64,000 nt of DNA from contig JAIWZP010000003.1 of the NCBI GenBank assembly GCA_025201375.1, positions 186,001-250,000 on the forward strand, given 5' to 3'. How positions within the stretch are numbered: position 1 is the first letter of the stretch; the number at the start of each line of letters is the position of its first letter. Below are positions 33,145-44,940 of the stretch, piece after piece. This stretch comes from Gongronella butleri (Eukaryota; Mucoromycota; Mucoromycetes; Mucorales; Cunninghamellaceae). Made by a program: the position numbers and the translations under genes. The notes under the pieces are model-generated. The model saw only the letters and a program-made list of their open reading frames with translations. It made no database searches and was not told where the DNA came from.

Positions 33145-36100
33145 CTAATCAGTAAAAAGGGAGGAGAAATGGGTGATGTGGTACTCGATGACGGCGTTTT
33201 TCGAGGACATGTCGACCAAATCGCGAGCAGCCTCGCGGTCGCGCATCAATGTGGGGCCAAACACCATGGCTAGGTTCTTGACCGTCATCAAATTCACTTC
33301 GTGTTGTTTGCTGACACTAAAATCATCAAAAAAAAAAAAAGCGTGAGAACACGTGTCAAAAGCGCGTGCCATGGGGTCAATTCTTACCTCTGCAAGTGAG
33401 AGATCAGCATCTTCAAGGTATCATAATTGGCCTTTGGCAGCTGGGAGACCAACTCGGCAAAGCGATCGAGCTTGGCATCATTGTTGGGAAGACCTATTTA
33501 AAGGGAAAAAAGGAAAAAAAAAGGGAACAATTGAGCGACGCGTTCTATTTTAAGAAATGGACCCGGGGAACAAAAAAAAATATTGGATATGATACTTACG
33601 CACAGCATCCAGCCAGTTGTCGTACAGCTCGTAGGTGAGAAGAGGGTTGGGCAATTCGCGGAAATATTGCTTCAGCACGCTGGTGACGGCGCAAATATCG
33701 TTGATTTCATCGTCGCTCTGCAGATCCAAAGGCTCATTCGTCTCGAATGCAAGCTGCACGGTGCGCATTTGCGCAGCGCCGCCCGATTTGCGGTAAATGC
33801 CCTCGTAATCCATCCCGCGCACCTCCACGGCCTGGATGCATTGCTCCACGAGTAATGGCACTGCGCGGTCTTCAAATGCAATGCGCACAGCAAGACTTTC
33901 GCCAAAGACTGGTAAAAAAAAAGAGGCGAGTGGGGGTGTCAGTCGTTTTCCTTTTTTTTTTTTGTTTTTGTTGGTTTTTATCCCTTTTTTTCTTACGTTT
34001 TTCAGCATCGTTAGTTGGGCTTTGGATCAATTCGGCATGGCTGTTGGCGGCAAAGCAGAGGACGGGCAAGCGGTGCAAGCATCGACCGTGGGCGACGCAG
34101 CCGCAGCCTTGGCATCGATAATCGGAGGCCCCCCACACCTTTTCGCCACATGCACTGCATTTGACGGGACGAAGGAGCGACGTTTGGACGAATTGATGGC
34201 GGCCGGGGCTAAGTGAGCCGTCCTGGGGATTGGAATTCTTGCGTTTCATTTCGCCAAAGACATTTAGCGTAGATGACATGTTCAGACTATAAAGACTGTG
34301 GTTGCTGTGACCGTACAGGCTGGCAGTGTCGCTGCCGCCGCTGCCGCTGGTGCCGCCCTTTTTCGGGCCGTAATAGCTGGAGATCTTGTTGAGCATATGA
34401 TTTGCCTTTTTCAGCTTGAACAGCTTGTTTGTGGACGACGATGTGCTGCTTTCGCGGCTGGAATTGCTGTCACGCGAAGTGAGTCGCTGCATCAAGAGAC
34501 TGGCCTCGCTGGACTTGCGGCCCTTTGGCGACGTTGCAAGGCGGTCGGTGGATTGCGATGGCGACGGTGTTTGGTGGATGAATGACGTGCTTGCCATCAA
34601 TGCGGCGGTCTCACGCTCGCGCTCCGTGACGCGTCGTGACAGATCGTTGTTCATGCTGGACAGCTCGGCATTCTTGGTATTGAGCACAACCATCTCGTGG
34701 ATGATTTCGTCGCGATTCTTGGTCAATTGCTCCGTTTCCGTCAAAAGGTCATCACGCTCCGCTTGAAGGGACCGGATCTGCTCCTCCAACACACGATGCT
34801 GATCGCCAAGCAACGCATTGTGTGTCTCACTGCACCAAAAATAACATAATGTAAAAATAAAAAAATAAAAAATAAAAAAATAAAATAAAATGAGTCATGG
34901 GCTATCATTTACGCACAATTTCTATGCGCGCATCCGTCTCAATTGCTCCATAATGACATGATGCGGCGCTCGGCCAATTTTTGTTTTTTTTTAAAAAAAA
35001 AAAAAAAAAAAAACTTACCCGTCTCCAAGGCCAGCTTGAGATTGGTGGATTTGAGCCTCCATTTTTTGGGCAATTGCATTCCGATATTGCTTCAATTGGT
35101 TGCACGTGCGCACTAATTCGACCTTGACGCTGGCAAGGCGATCAATGTCCATGGCGAGGGTATTGTCTTGTGCCTGATTGTTGCTTTGCAAGGCGGCAAG
35201 CTGATTGCGAAGCTGAAGAATCGTGAATTCGTGCTGTTGCCGTGTGTCGACTTCCTTTGCAAACTCTTCCTTGGCCTTGCCAAATTCTTCTAGTGCCTTT
35301 TGACTAGCCGTCTGGAAAAAAAAAAAAAAAGAATTGAGGATCCAAATTGGGCTTTCTCTTTTTTTATCAATTTTTTATCATGTTTGCCGATTTTCTTTTC
35401 TTTTTTTTTTTTTTTACCTTTAACGTCGCATAATTGTCCTCGCTTTGTTTCCATTTGCCCTTGATCTCGTCGAGCTGCAATTTGAGCTGTTCAATGGTAT
35501 CTTTTGAGGAGGCGGACGAGGGCAGGGGCGGGATTTCGATCTCATCGACGGCGGCGGCGGCGGGCAAGTTGTCCAGGGATGCCTGTAGGTACTCGGACGC
35601 TCGTTTGATCTTGGACTTGCCGATGGACGACCTGCTGGCGTCGCCGGCAAGACCAGCACCGAGCGACAGGGTCAAATTGCTCATTTCATCGGACTCTTCG
35701 TCGAAAAACGACAAATTGAGCGACGGGATAGCGGGCAAGTCGAGCGACTTTAGCGACGTGGACGACGACAAGGACGGCGCGTGCTGCGAAGTGGTGGTGG
35801 TGGTGGTGGTGGCGCTTTGGGCATTGGTGGCGGTCGGCCTGTGTGCGAGCGAGGAATTGTTGTAAGGAGAGGACAAACCCAACATGTCTAGGTTGCTCTG
35901 GGACGAGGAAGGAGAGGACTGGGAACAGGTGTATACAGAGGACGAGGCGGACGAAAGAGAAGCGCTGGAATGGGAAGCAGCTACTGCTGCTGCTTTTTTT
36001 TCTGACCGGAGTTCGTCGTCAAGGCCCTGTGTCACCTGCGCAAGAGCAAATGGTTACACAAAACAAGGTCAGAACCTTAAAAAGGTGTTTTTCGAAATCT

Positions 36101-36925
36101 ATTTTACCAGGACATCGTCTTTTACAGGTGCAGCTTCATGCTTGGCTTCGGGAAGACTGGGCAGCGGCCGATGGACTAGCTCGTTTTTCATCATTTTCCA
36201 CTGTTGATTACACGTCACGCACAACAGACCCTTAAAAGTGAATGGGCGGCGCGTGAGCAAAAAAAAAAAAAAGGGGGAGGGGAAGAGAGGGGGAAAGAGC
36301 AAAAAAAAAAAAAAGGCCCCCTTTCTTTTTTTTTTTTTTTTTTTTGTGTGTCGTGGTGTCTTTCTTACCTTGGACGTTTGCTTGTACACGAGATCTTCAA
36401 TAGGAGTCAGGCAATTCGTGCACCGAAAGCACTCAACGTGATAAGAATCCGAGCCTAGCATGACAAAATGGAATGAGTGGCGTGATGCGGACACGATGAT
36501 GCGCGCGTCGCGTGCCCGTTTCTGGCGCGTGTTTCTCTCTCCATTGGCGATCGATCTCGTTTTAAATTTTTTTGGTCTCAATCCTTTATTGGGTCTTACC
36601 GGCCATCAGTGGATCCTCGGTGATCGCCGTGCCACACGCCGCGCACGAATAGTTGCAATTCTCACAAATGGGCAGCCCATTGCTTGTAAATAGCAATCGA
36701 GCATGCTTTTGGATTCTATGATGGCACTTGTCGCATCGGAAGCTTAGGAGCCAAGGCGCACACAAAAAAAAAAGGAAAAAAAAAAAAGTCAGGCACGATG
36801 CGCCCTCTTGGTCCGTTGCTTTTGCCTTGATCCTCTTACCAATTCATATGAAAAAGTGTATCTCCAAAGGCCATCACGTTGGGATCGCGGATTTCTAACG
36901 AGCAGGCTGTGCAGGCGCGATTCAT
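33145..36925 (-). CDS. Rho GTPase-activating protein with LIM, C1 and RhoGAP domains
   Basis: Ten minus-strand exons (36840-36925, 36600-36742, 36369-36454, 36108-36230, 35418-36035, 35019-35311, 33997-34829, 33600-33908, 33388-33493, 33145-33316) give 922 residues. Two LIM zinc fingers (about 5-150) start CTACSLEIRD and include CENCNYSCAACG and HVECFRCTNC. A Ser-rich linker, then coiled coil (about 330-540) follow. A C1 finger (about 667-715: KCSACGEKVWG, RCQGCGCVAHGRC) precedes the RhoGAP domain (about 730-915) with the arginine-finger loop GIYRKSGG, the PLLTYEL helix and NLAMVFGPTLMR. LIM plus RhoGAP is the Rga1/Rga2/Lrg1 arrangement that turns off Rho or Cdc42 at growth sites; the C1 finger suggests lipid targeting. 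Substrate GTPase is not determined. Confidence 0.92.
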
Positions 36926-37969
36926 GACGTGAGTTGATATAGTCGAGAACGAAACAAAGGGGGTTGGTATCGTGTATAAAGGAAATCAAAAAAAAAGAAT
37001 GAAACGAGTGGACAATGGACGAAAACAAAACAAAAAAAAGTGAAAAAAGAAAGAAGGATTGATAGATGAAATCAGTTCCTGGCTTTTTTTTTTTTTTTTT
37101 TGAGTTTGCCTCCAGCATGAAAATAGGAGGGGACACTCAGGTAACACAAGGTAGATTTGTGCAACTGACGAACAAAAACAAAATTGCCACCACCACCACG
37201 TACCACCATCCTGGACGGCTCAAGCGCACATCCACAATTGGCTCTTGCCTAATTCGCCCGCCAATTCGTCTTTAAGCTTTTTGGAGCGCCCTTAGAGTTC
37301 AAAACAGAGTAAAAAATCTGACTATTTTTTTTATTTTGCGTCATTTCAAGGTGTGGTCAGTGCCAGTGGGGGTTAGCAAGGCAACTTGTTGCCTGAGGAT
37401 GCACCGCACGTTGAGTCGACACGCACCATGCATGGACGCGTGTCCAAAAGAGGACCAAAGACGGCCAAGGTTCTTTTTTTTTTTATTGGTCTCGTCCCTG
37501 TCAGTTGGCATGATGCTTTCTCATCTGTGCAACAATGGATGTATTCATCATTGGGAAGCTTTACCTGATGGTCCAAATCGAGGAACAAGAAAAAAAGAGC
37601 GCGAAAGAGGCCGAGGTGGCTTCTGATTGCCAAGCCTGCAAGGCTAAATTTAACAAAAAAGAATCCAATTGTTCGTGCAGATCATGCATGCTTAATTTGT
37701 TCTGGGCAACAAAGGACTGCCGCCGCGCCCCCTTCCCCGCGCGCGCGCCGTTTTTTTTTTTAAGGCGATCACATGTCTTTGATGGTCGCGAGCGCCTAAA
37801 ATCGGTGCTCGGCGGATAAAATTTTGGCTCCACGGGACGCCAATGCCTCCGGCCACTCCGCATGAGCGGTGCCTTTTTTTTTCGTTCTCCTCTTTGCCAT
37901 TTCAACAGGCATTGCGATTGACAGGCCCTTTATCAGATTAAAAGCATAAAAGCATATTTTCGATTTTTT
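36926..37969. other. Intergenic between RhoGAP and F-box genes
   Basis: About 1 kb. The part next to the RhoGAP start is pyrimidine-rich in the gene sense (36980-37100), as at other promoters here. The rest has no recognised gene; ORFs such as 37535-37819 lack support. Minor repeats include CCACCACCACC near 37190. Confidence 0.4.
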
Positions 37970-40114
37970 TTACTCATAAAAGGTTTTTTCCGAGAGGATG
38001 GTGAGGCGCTTTGGAAGGACCGGCGTCAGGATGATGGCAATGCCCTTTTCTTTTGCACTCCGGCAAGCATTTCGCACCATGGTGTCCTTGTCCCATCCAC
38101 CGTGCTGCAACACCCAAGGATCCATTGCCAACGATTCATCGTTGAGCCAGGCTCCCTGGTAGGCATGATAAACCTTGGGCCCACTGTCGGTATCGAGCTG
38201 GTTGAGGATCTTGTTTGTCACTTCCAAGCCAAGAGGGAAGAGCAAATCTTGTGAATAGTCGTTGATTTCCTTGTGGTGATACCCATTGAACGTGAACCAC
38301 GCGTAGCAATTGGTTTCGGTCGTTGCTGTCGTAGTCGTTGCACACGTGGAATTGCTGTCACACACGGGCGTATGGATCAAGAAAAAGAGATGGCACGGCG
38401 CGTCCCTATAAGCGGTCAAATCCAGTGTTTCAAGGCGCGTCGAATAGAAAAGCGAGATCCAATGGACGAAACGCGTATTATCCCGCATTTGTGCTCCAAT
38501 GAGCTTCTGCACGGGTTCCAGCGCCAGCACAGCATCAGGGAGCCAAGGCACCATGGCTGATTGTGATATCAAATCACCGCGATCACTGTCCCTCACATTA
38601 CTTGGGAAATGCCCCAGCGACACATCAAGCACGGGCGCGGGAGGAGGATGCCTGCCGTGCACAAACGTAGAACACAAATCCACCTTGAGAAACGCTAAAT
38701 CACGACATTTGTACGAAAGGCGATTCAACGACACATTGTCATTGGTGCTTCCAAACTCCAGCGACCGCAATGGCCGACGCGACGCCGGCAGAGACGTGAA
38801 ATCCGAGTGGCTGGCTTGTTCATCGCGCCTGCGGCCGAGCTTCAAGGTGTGCAGGCTGGGAAACATGTCAAGTGTGCGCACCACATCCATGGCTCGATGT
38901 TCAAAAGTAAACGATGCAACATGCAACACCTCGAGGGCGGCGCGCGCCTGGCCCGTGCTGGGCGACGTCGACGTCATATAGTGATGCAGCACATCGATAG
39001 GCTCATTGCCAAACAATCCGTTAAAGGTCACAGATGTAAGATTCGGCAAATAGCCATTGGGCACGGTGGATGGCGACAGATCAAGATACGTGAGCCACGT
39101 GTCGGCCACGGGCGGCAGATGAGGATCGCGTCGGAATTGGCGCTCCATAAAATGGAATTCGAGTGCTTCAAGATTTGGGAATTTGATGCACAACACGGCA
39201 ATTGTCAGCGGCACATGATCCATGTGGCTTTTCTGCAGCGGCTGGATGGTCAGCGACGTGATCGACGACCATGGCACGGCAGTCGGATCACGCTTGGTGT
39301 CAATGCGAATTCCGTGACGCGACCACGCTTTGATATACGATGGCTCGCTCACATTTGGCGTCTGCACAAAAGCAAGCTTGTTTAAATTGGGACAATGCGC
39401 CTGCAGATCGTTGAGTTCACGCCAATCAAAGCAAATTGGGTCATCAGCAGATGGCAAGCTGGTGTCAAACGCGCTCAAAAGATTCAATTCACGCAAATTG
39501 CCAAGGTGCGGCGTGATTTTGTCACGAAAATCAGACATGGGTAGCGGACCATGCAGTGCGAGGGAAATGAGGCGCCGCGCTTTCAAAAGTTGTGCCCAAA
39601 TCTCGGTCAAATCTACAGGGCGGTCTTGATTCACGCGTTCAAACGTCGGTCTCTGCCATCCAGTTGTTGGACCCCCAGTGAGCTGCCATTCGGTGCTGAC
39701 ACACACACCTCTGCCAAGCGTCAGTTCATTGACACGCGGACAGCGCGTCAGCAGCGCTACCACGTCGACCAGCGTGAAGCAATCGATACGGACATCGACG
39801 CTGCGCACAAAAGGACTAAGACGCTCGCAGCTTGCGCGTTCAGCCGCCAGGCATGCATCCACCCACATGGATCGAAACCTTTGCATTGTCTCCTCTCTAG
39901 GATTCATCATTTTAACGCGCCGTGCGTCGGGAAGTCGCAGTGCAAGCCGGTCAAACACCTTTGGGCAAATCATATCGCGCCATGCGCGATTGCAAAGCCG
40001 TAAAGGAATCAAATGCTGACGCGGCACGAGTGTCAGAATATGGTCCACAATTTCCGTTGGCAGCTCCACGTACGGAGAACAATCGGGCTCGGGATTCTTG
40101 CGCAAAATTCGCAT
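37970..40114 (-). CDS. F-box protein with leucine-rich-like repeats
   Basis: One exon, 714 residues from the Met at 40114. The F-box (about 13-58) reads PYVELPTEIVDHILTLV then LIPLRLCNRAWRDMI, and should bind Skp1. After it come irregular leucine-rich repeat-like segments (HLGNLRELNLLSAFD, CPNLNKLAFVQT, FPNLEALEFHF, LPNLTSVTFNGLF, FPSLHTLKLG, RLETLDLTAYRD), the expected substrate-binding part of an SCF ubiquitin ligase. The C-terminal 90 residues are a non-repeat tail (VLQHGGWDKDTMVRNAC). The frame is open further upstream to 40207, but that part is a Phe/Ser/Leu artefact of a pyrimidine tract. Targets are unknown; such proteins are numerous in Mucorales. Confidence 0.85.
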   Translation of the reverse strand: MRILRKNPEPDCSPYVELPTEIVDHILTLVPRQHLIPLRLCNRAWRDMICPKVFDRLALRLPDARRVKMMNPREETMQRFRSMWVDACLAAERASCERLSPFVRSVDVRIDCFTLVDVVALLTRCPRVNELTLGRGVCVSTEWQLTGGPTTGWQRPTFERVNQDRPVDLTEIWAQLLKARRLISLALHGPLPMSDFRDKITPHLGNLRELNLLSAFDTSLPSADDPICFDWRELNDLQAHCPNLNKLAFVQTPNVSEPSYIKAWSRHGIRIDTKRDPTAVPWSSITSLTIQPLQKSHMDHVPLTIAVLCIKFPNLEALEFHFMERQFRRDPHLPPVADTWLTYLDLSPSTVPNGYLPNLTSVTFNGLFGNEPIDVLHHYMTSTSPSTGQARAALEVLHVASFTFEHRAMDVVRTLDMFPSLHTLKLGRRRDEQASHSDFTSLPASRRPLRSLEFGSTNDNVSLNRLSYKCRDLAFLKVDLCSTFVHGRHPPPAPVLDVSLGHFPSNVRDSDRGDLISQSAMVPWLPDAVLALEPVQKLIGAQMRDNTRFVHWISLFYSTRLETLDLTAYRDAPCHLFFLIHTPVCDSNSTCATTTTATTETNCYAWFTFNGYHHKEINDYSQDLLFPLGLEVTNKILNQLDTDSGPKVYHAYQGAWLNDESLAMDPWVLQHGGWDKDTMVRNACRSAKEKGIAIILTPVLPKRLTILSEKTFYE

Positions 40115-40559
40115 TTTGGTGCAAAAGAGGAAAAATAAAAAAAAAAAGGACAGGGAAAGATGAAAAGAAAAGGAACAAAAAAAAAAAGAAATAAAACGGC
40201 GCCTCATCGCACGCTCTTAGGAGGCTGTGCAGACAATCCCCATTTGTCCTTGGTGTGACAAGAAATATGCATGAGCACCAACCCCCACAGATGATTATGC
40301 GTATGAAATGAGCAACCAATGCAAGCATGGCCGCCCATCCTTCATGTAGCTAGCTGGACAAGGCCGACCAGCCGAAAAATAGCATTAGATGCCCACTTGT
40401 TGCTTTGCATGAGTCGGAGTTGATGACAGTTGACACGCCAGATTCAAATACAGCGCGCCGCGCACAGATACCTGCGGTTTGCGGTCCAAAAAAATTCGGG
40501 CGGGTCCATCTTAAACAGCAGGCAGTGGTACATTTCTCATTGGCAGGCAAGGAAGCTAA
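40115..40559. other. Intergenic, F-box gene upstream region
   Basis: Purine-rich on the plus strand near 40130-40200, that is, a pyrimidine tract before the F-box start. Nothing else is recognised. Confidence 0.4.
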
Positions 40560-40820
40560 GTACTCTAGAGACACAGCAGGCCGGTAAAGTATGAAAAACA
40601 CGATTTTTGGTGTTTAAAGGTAAATGTGCACGTTTTTGTGCAGTGTAGCGCGATGCTTCAGGCATTGAAGTGATAGCACGCGTTAGTTTCTCTTTGCTGA
40701 GATCAAAACATGGACAGATCAAACACTTTATTTGTGTGCAAAAATCCAAAACGGAAAATTTGTTGTTCTGTGCATTTTCTCGGGCACTTGCTGAGATACT
40801 GTCACTGATTTTTTTTCACG
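40560..40820 (+). repeat. Dispersed repeat family B, copy 3
   Basis: It starts GACACAGCAGGCCGG, then GTATGAAAAACACG, matching copy 4 at about 42995 (GGCACAGCAGGCAGG, GTCTGAAAAACGCG). Later blocks GTGCAGTGTAGC and TGTGCATTTTCTCGGGC correspond to blocks in copies 4 and 2. It is diverged and non-coding. Confidence 0.5.
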
Positions 40821-40904
40821 CTTGCGAAAGCTCTAATTTGTTAATTTGGACAGTCTGGCAGAACCGAGCCAGTATCGTGTCTGCCAAAGCAAAATCGAAA
40901 TGAA

Positions 40905-42360
40905 AGATTTCAGAGTCATTTCACACCAAGTTGCCGAGATCTGAAGACGATGGTTCCAAACCACAAGTGCATTTACCGTGCTTGACCGCTGATTCATTTG
41001 AGATGACTCGCGCGCTGATACGCCGGACCATTGTCGCGTGCGCTACACGTAATGGACAAACCCTTACCACTCTTTGGCTGGGCGCGCCCTCCAAATCTTG
41101 TCCATCGAATCCCGTAGTCGAGCTAGAGGATGACAAACACAAAATACCTATAATGTCAATCTTTTTCAGAAATCGGATCATGCAGTCCTGAGGAAATGCA
41201 TTTTGCATGAATCAGAGCCAAATCGACCCCGTGAAGGCTAACTCGCCAAGATCTGGACGCGATGTCCCCAAACCACAAGCGCTTTTACCGCGTTTGCCCG
41301 CTGATTCATTTGAAGCGACTTCAGCGTAGGGGCGCTCAACCGTTGCCGCGGTACGAGATCAAATGGTGGCAAATTTACCCCCTGTACGCCTATAAAACCC
41401 GCGCTTCATCAGAAACTTGCGCATCTGGGCCCAAATTTGGACCAGTTAACGGTAGGCGCCATTCTCCAACGGTGCTAATTATTTTCGCGAATCGGATCAG
41501 TCAGTCTCGAAAAATCCAGAGATTAGCATTTGCTAGTGAAAACCCAGAGCCAAAATAATATTTTTCGCGTTTCTCCCGATGAGCCTGACTAAATGACGCA
41601 AAAATTAGACCAGTGGATACTCGACTCAAAAGTTCGGTGGTTCCAAGTTTTTTCAGAAATCGGATCATTCAGTCCAGAGAAAAAGCATTTCCCCTAAAAT
41701 CAGGGCCAAACCAAGATCAAAATAACCCCTGAAGGCTAACTCGCTGAGAACTTGATGCGATGTCTCGAAACCACAAGCGCTTTGACCGCATTTGCCCGCT
41801 GATTCATTTGAAGTGATTCACGCGTTGGGGCGATCAGCTGTTGCCGAGGCACGAGACCAAATGCTGGTGATTTTACCCCCTTTACGCCTATGAAATTGGT
41901 GCATCAACAGAAACTTGCTCATCTGGGCCCAAATTTGGACAAGCTGATGGTAGACCCAATTCTTCAGCGGTGTTAATTTTTTTTGCGGATCGGATTATGA
42001 AGTCCCGAGAAATCTCGAGATTCGTGTTTGCTAGTGAAAATCCACAGCTTAAATCAATATTTCACGCGTTTCTCCCGACGAGCCTGACCATGCGGCGCAA
42101 AAATTAGGCCCGTGGATACTCGACTCAAAAGTTCGATGATTACAAGTTTTTTCAGAAATCGGATCATTCAGTCCAGAGAAAATCCATTTTACATAATTTC
42201 AGGGTCAAAACGATCCTTCAAGGCTAACTACTCGCCAAGAACTCGATGCGATGACCATAAGCGCTTTTACCGTGTTTGGGGCGCGGCGCATGATTTTTAT
42301 ATCGGGGGTTCTGCTTCTCATCAGCCATTGCCGCTGTACGAGACCAAATACTTGGTGATG
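40905..42360 (+). repeat. Diverged tandem repeat, period about 490 bp
   Basis: The phrase TTTTTCAGAAATCGGATCAT recurs at about 41163, 41649 and 42148, giving spacings of 486 and 499 bp. Each is followed by the same order of blocks: AAGGCTAACTCGCC/TGAGA, a GATGCGATG-like word, AACCACAAGCGC, TTTGCCCGCTGATTCATTTGA, CATCTGGGCCCAAATTTGGAC and TTTCTCCCGACGAGCCTGAC (some units lack some blocks). The first unit (from about 40905) and last unit (to about 42360) are partial. No ORF persists across units. Confidence 0.85.
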
Positions 42361-42419
42361 AAAATATAGTAGGGATTTTTCTTATCATACTGTTGTAGTA
42401 GTACATTAACGAACGTAAC

Positions 42420-42830
42420 GAATCGATCTTTTTTACGAACGCTCGCGAATTCTCCACAGCTGTGTTCGCTCAATTTTTTTTACGAATGTTTGCGAATACA
42501 GTACTTCACAACAACATTTGTTCAATTTTTTGCAGTATGAACGTTGTTCATGAAGTCTTCACAATGTTCGTTTGATTTTTTTTTTACGAACGTCGTTCGT
42601 GAAGCCTTCACAACGTCGTTCAATTTTTTACGACCGTTCGCGAATTCTTACAAGCAACATTCGTTTGATTTTTTTTACGAACGTTGTTCAACGTTGTTCG
42701 CGAAGTCTTCACAACGTCGTTCAATTTTTTACAAACGTTCAGGAATTCTTACAAGCAACATTCATTTGATTTTTACAATCGTTTTTCGCGAAGTCTTCAC
42801 AACAATGTTTGTTCGATTTTTCTATTTTTT
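42420..42830 (+). repeat. AACGTTGTTCG short tandem array
   Basis: Repeated short units of the type TTTTTTACGAACGTTGTTCG, CGAAGTCTTCACAACGT and GAATTCTTACAAGCAACATT succeed each other about eight times, with a higher-order period near 110-120 bp. GAAC/GTTC words are partly self-complementary (AACGTT). No coding capacity. Confidence 0.8.
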
Positions 42831-42974
42831 TTCAACATTTGCGAGAAAAGAATGCAAAATAAGTCAAATTTGGTGTTTTTCGAATTGTGGGCTCAAAAAA
42901 AAATCGCGTGCACGCATCCCTCGCACGGGCCACAGCTCATCCCGTGACGCGACTTTTGTTGGCGGGCAGCGAGG

Positions 42975-43135
42975 CTGTAAAAAAATTTCTGGAGGCACAG
43001 CAGGCAGGCGAAGTCTGAAAAACGCGCCTTTTCGTTTTTCAACGATGAATTGTATCTTTCTGTGCAGTGTATCTTGCTGCTTCATGTACTGAAATGATGG
43101 AGACGGCGCTTGTCAGATTCTGCCCAGTTCCACTG
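42975..43135 (+). repeat. Dispersed repeat family B, copy 4
   Basis: It begins TTTCTGGAGGCACAGCAGG (compare 18090 and 40567), then GTCTGAAAAACGCGCC (compare 2484), CTGTGCAGTGTA (compare 40640) and TTGTCAGATTCTGCCC (compare 2605). It therefore links the other copies into one family. From here to 43496 nothing further is recognised. Confidence 0.55.
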
Positions 43136-43496
43136 ACGCTGTGAGCGAAAACCGCCGACTTTTACACGCACTAATTGTGCATTTCCTTCGCTTTAACATT
43201 TTCAAAGAAAAAAAGCAATTTGAATAATATGGAGCACGCAGCCCAGGAATTAAAAGACACGCAGCGACAACATTGTTCATTTTGCACACATGTTTAAAAC
43301 GCAATTTTGATTGTACGATATAACAAGCCTGTTTAGTCGGGCAAGCGCGTAAAATATTCGTTTTATGCGTATGCACCAATCGCTCACATCTCCGTTTTAT
43401 CATAGTGTGTCGCCTTCATCCATCGTAAAAGAGTATTTCACAAATGTGTCAGCGGATTATGATGATTTAATGCAAAAATGATGATTTTGCTATTTA

Positions 43497-44547
43497 TTAT
43501 TTCTTTTCGTTCATGGTATCCATATCCTTGTTGGTAAAGTAGGTGACTTTGGAGCCACTCGCGTGAGTGGTGGGCTTGACGTAGCTTGGTGTGGCCTCCG
43601 TGGCAGCCATACGCATGGCACGCGCAACGCTAGTGACGGAAATGGACATGTGCAGCTTCAGTGTGTTGGACAAAGGCGGCATGAACATGCCAGCAAGACG
43701 CTCCGCAAAACGCGCGCGCGGGCGGTCCTCGGCGACCTCGAGGAAGCCAGGATGGAAAATGGAAACCCTGTCAAACCCGATCTCTTTCAAGCGCTCCTCC
43801 GTCTGACCCTTGCTTTGCGGGTAGAGCATGAACGAGCTAGCATTTGCTCCCTGAATAAATAAGGAAAAAAAAGCGCGTCAGTAAATCAGGGGTTTTAGCC
43901 CCGACGCCCTTCGTATCACTTACCATGGAAGAGCAGTACATGAAATGCGCCTTGCTCTTGCCTTGTTGACCTTCGGCAGGATTTTCCTCGGCAACAATTT
44001 TGGCCGAGTTCACCACATACTCCTGGTCAATCTTTTTGAAATTCTCGGCGCTGCCTGCATCAGCACGCGTCGTGCCCAAACAGCAGTACACATCACTACA
44101 CACACAAAAAAAGTGAGTCCACCGCGTCCAATGGCGTTTTTTGATCGCAAAAGCACGCATTCTTACTCAACGTTCTTGAACACGCCACGCGACTTGTCCA
44201 AGTTTTCAAAATCGACGGTCTCTTGCACCTGATACGAAAGATTGGTGAATTTTACGGAAAAGTGCACGCAATTAAAAAAAGACGGGTCAATTACCAGCTT
44301 TTCCTGAGGAATGGTATCATCGAGCTGGACGGCGCGACGACCGGCGGTCACGACCTTGCTGTACTTGTCCGCAGTGAGGAGATCTTTGACCACTTCCTTG
44401 CCAACAGCGCCTAGTTGGCGACAAAAAAAAAAAAAAAAAAAAAAAAAAAAGGTGAGGCGAAGCCGACAACAGAGTGTCAATTTCTCTTTGCTTACCTGTG
44501 GCGCCAAGGACAAGAGCCGTCTTGGTGGTGGAGGAAATACTGGCCAT
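43497..44547 (-). CDS. FMP52: HTATIP2/FMP52-like NAD(P)-binding protein
   Basis: Five minus-strand exons (44496-44547, 44295-44410, 44167-44228, 43924-44095, 43497-43850) give 251 residues. It is an atypical short-chain dehydrogenase: the nucleotide-binding motif LVLGATGAVGKEV is at about 11-23, DDVYCCLGTTRADAG near 80, and the YxxxK-like MLYPQSKGQTE near 150. HPGFLE and a C-terminal region typical of HTATIP2 (TIP30) follow. The fungal homologue Fmp52 is associated with mitochondria or lipid particles; substrate is unknown. No transit peptide is obvious. The intron 44411-44495 contains a 28-A run. The gene sits alone between a repeat block and FCF1. Confidence 0.87.
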
Positions 44548-44940
44548 GTGTGAATTTAGAACGAGTGTGAAAAAACAAAAACAAAAAAAAAGAAACAAAA
44601 TCATGCGAACCTCACGATTTAGGTCTTTTTGTACACGAAGCCTGGGCCCCAAAAGGCAACGCCTCTCAGAATGGCAATTCGCTGACGCGGCAAATTGCAG
44701 CTCCGAGAAGATCTCTTGTCGGAAATACGTGAAATATGAATCAATCGAATCCATCCGGAAAGCGTCGACGTCAACGATTTCCGGATAGAGTATATGACGA
44801 TATGATGGATATGATCGGCCCTCTCTCCGCCCAAGATGTCACGCACAGACGCCAGGCTGTTTTTTTTTGATGAACTTCAATGAAAGGATTTACTGTATTG
44901 GGATGGAGACATGAAAGATATATTTACACATAAAATGAGA
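44548..44940. other. Intergenic, upstream of FMP52-like and downstream of FCF1
   Basis: About 390 bp with no gene. There are A-runs on the plus strand at 44575-44600. A phrase ATCCGGAAAGCGTCGACGTC with a partial inverted echo GATTTCCGGAT lies at about 44750-44785. Confidence 0.35.

Noticed and set aside
37970..40207. Longer F-box protein starting at 40207
   Set aside because: The extra 31 residues are Phe/Ser/Leu/Arg-rich translation of the pyrimidine tract that precedes most start codons here; homology starts after 40114.
42420..42830. CRISPR-like array
   Set aside because: The units are imperfect and contiguous without unique spacers of constant length, and the genome is eukaryotic.
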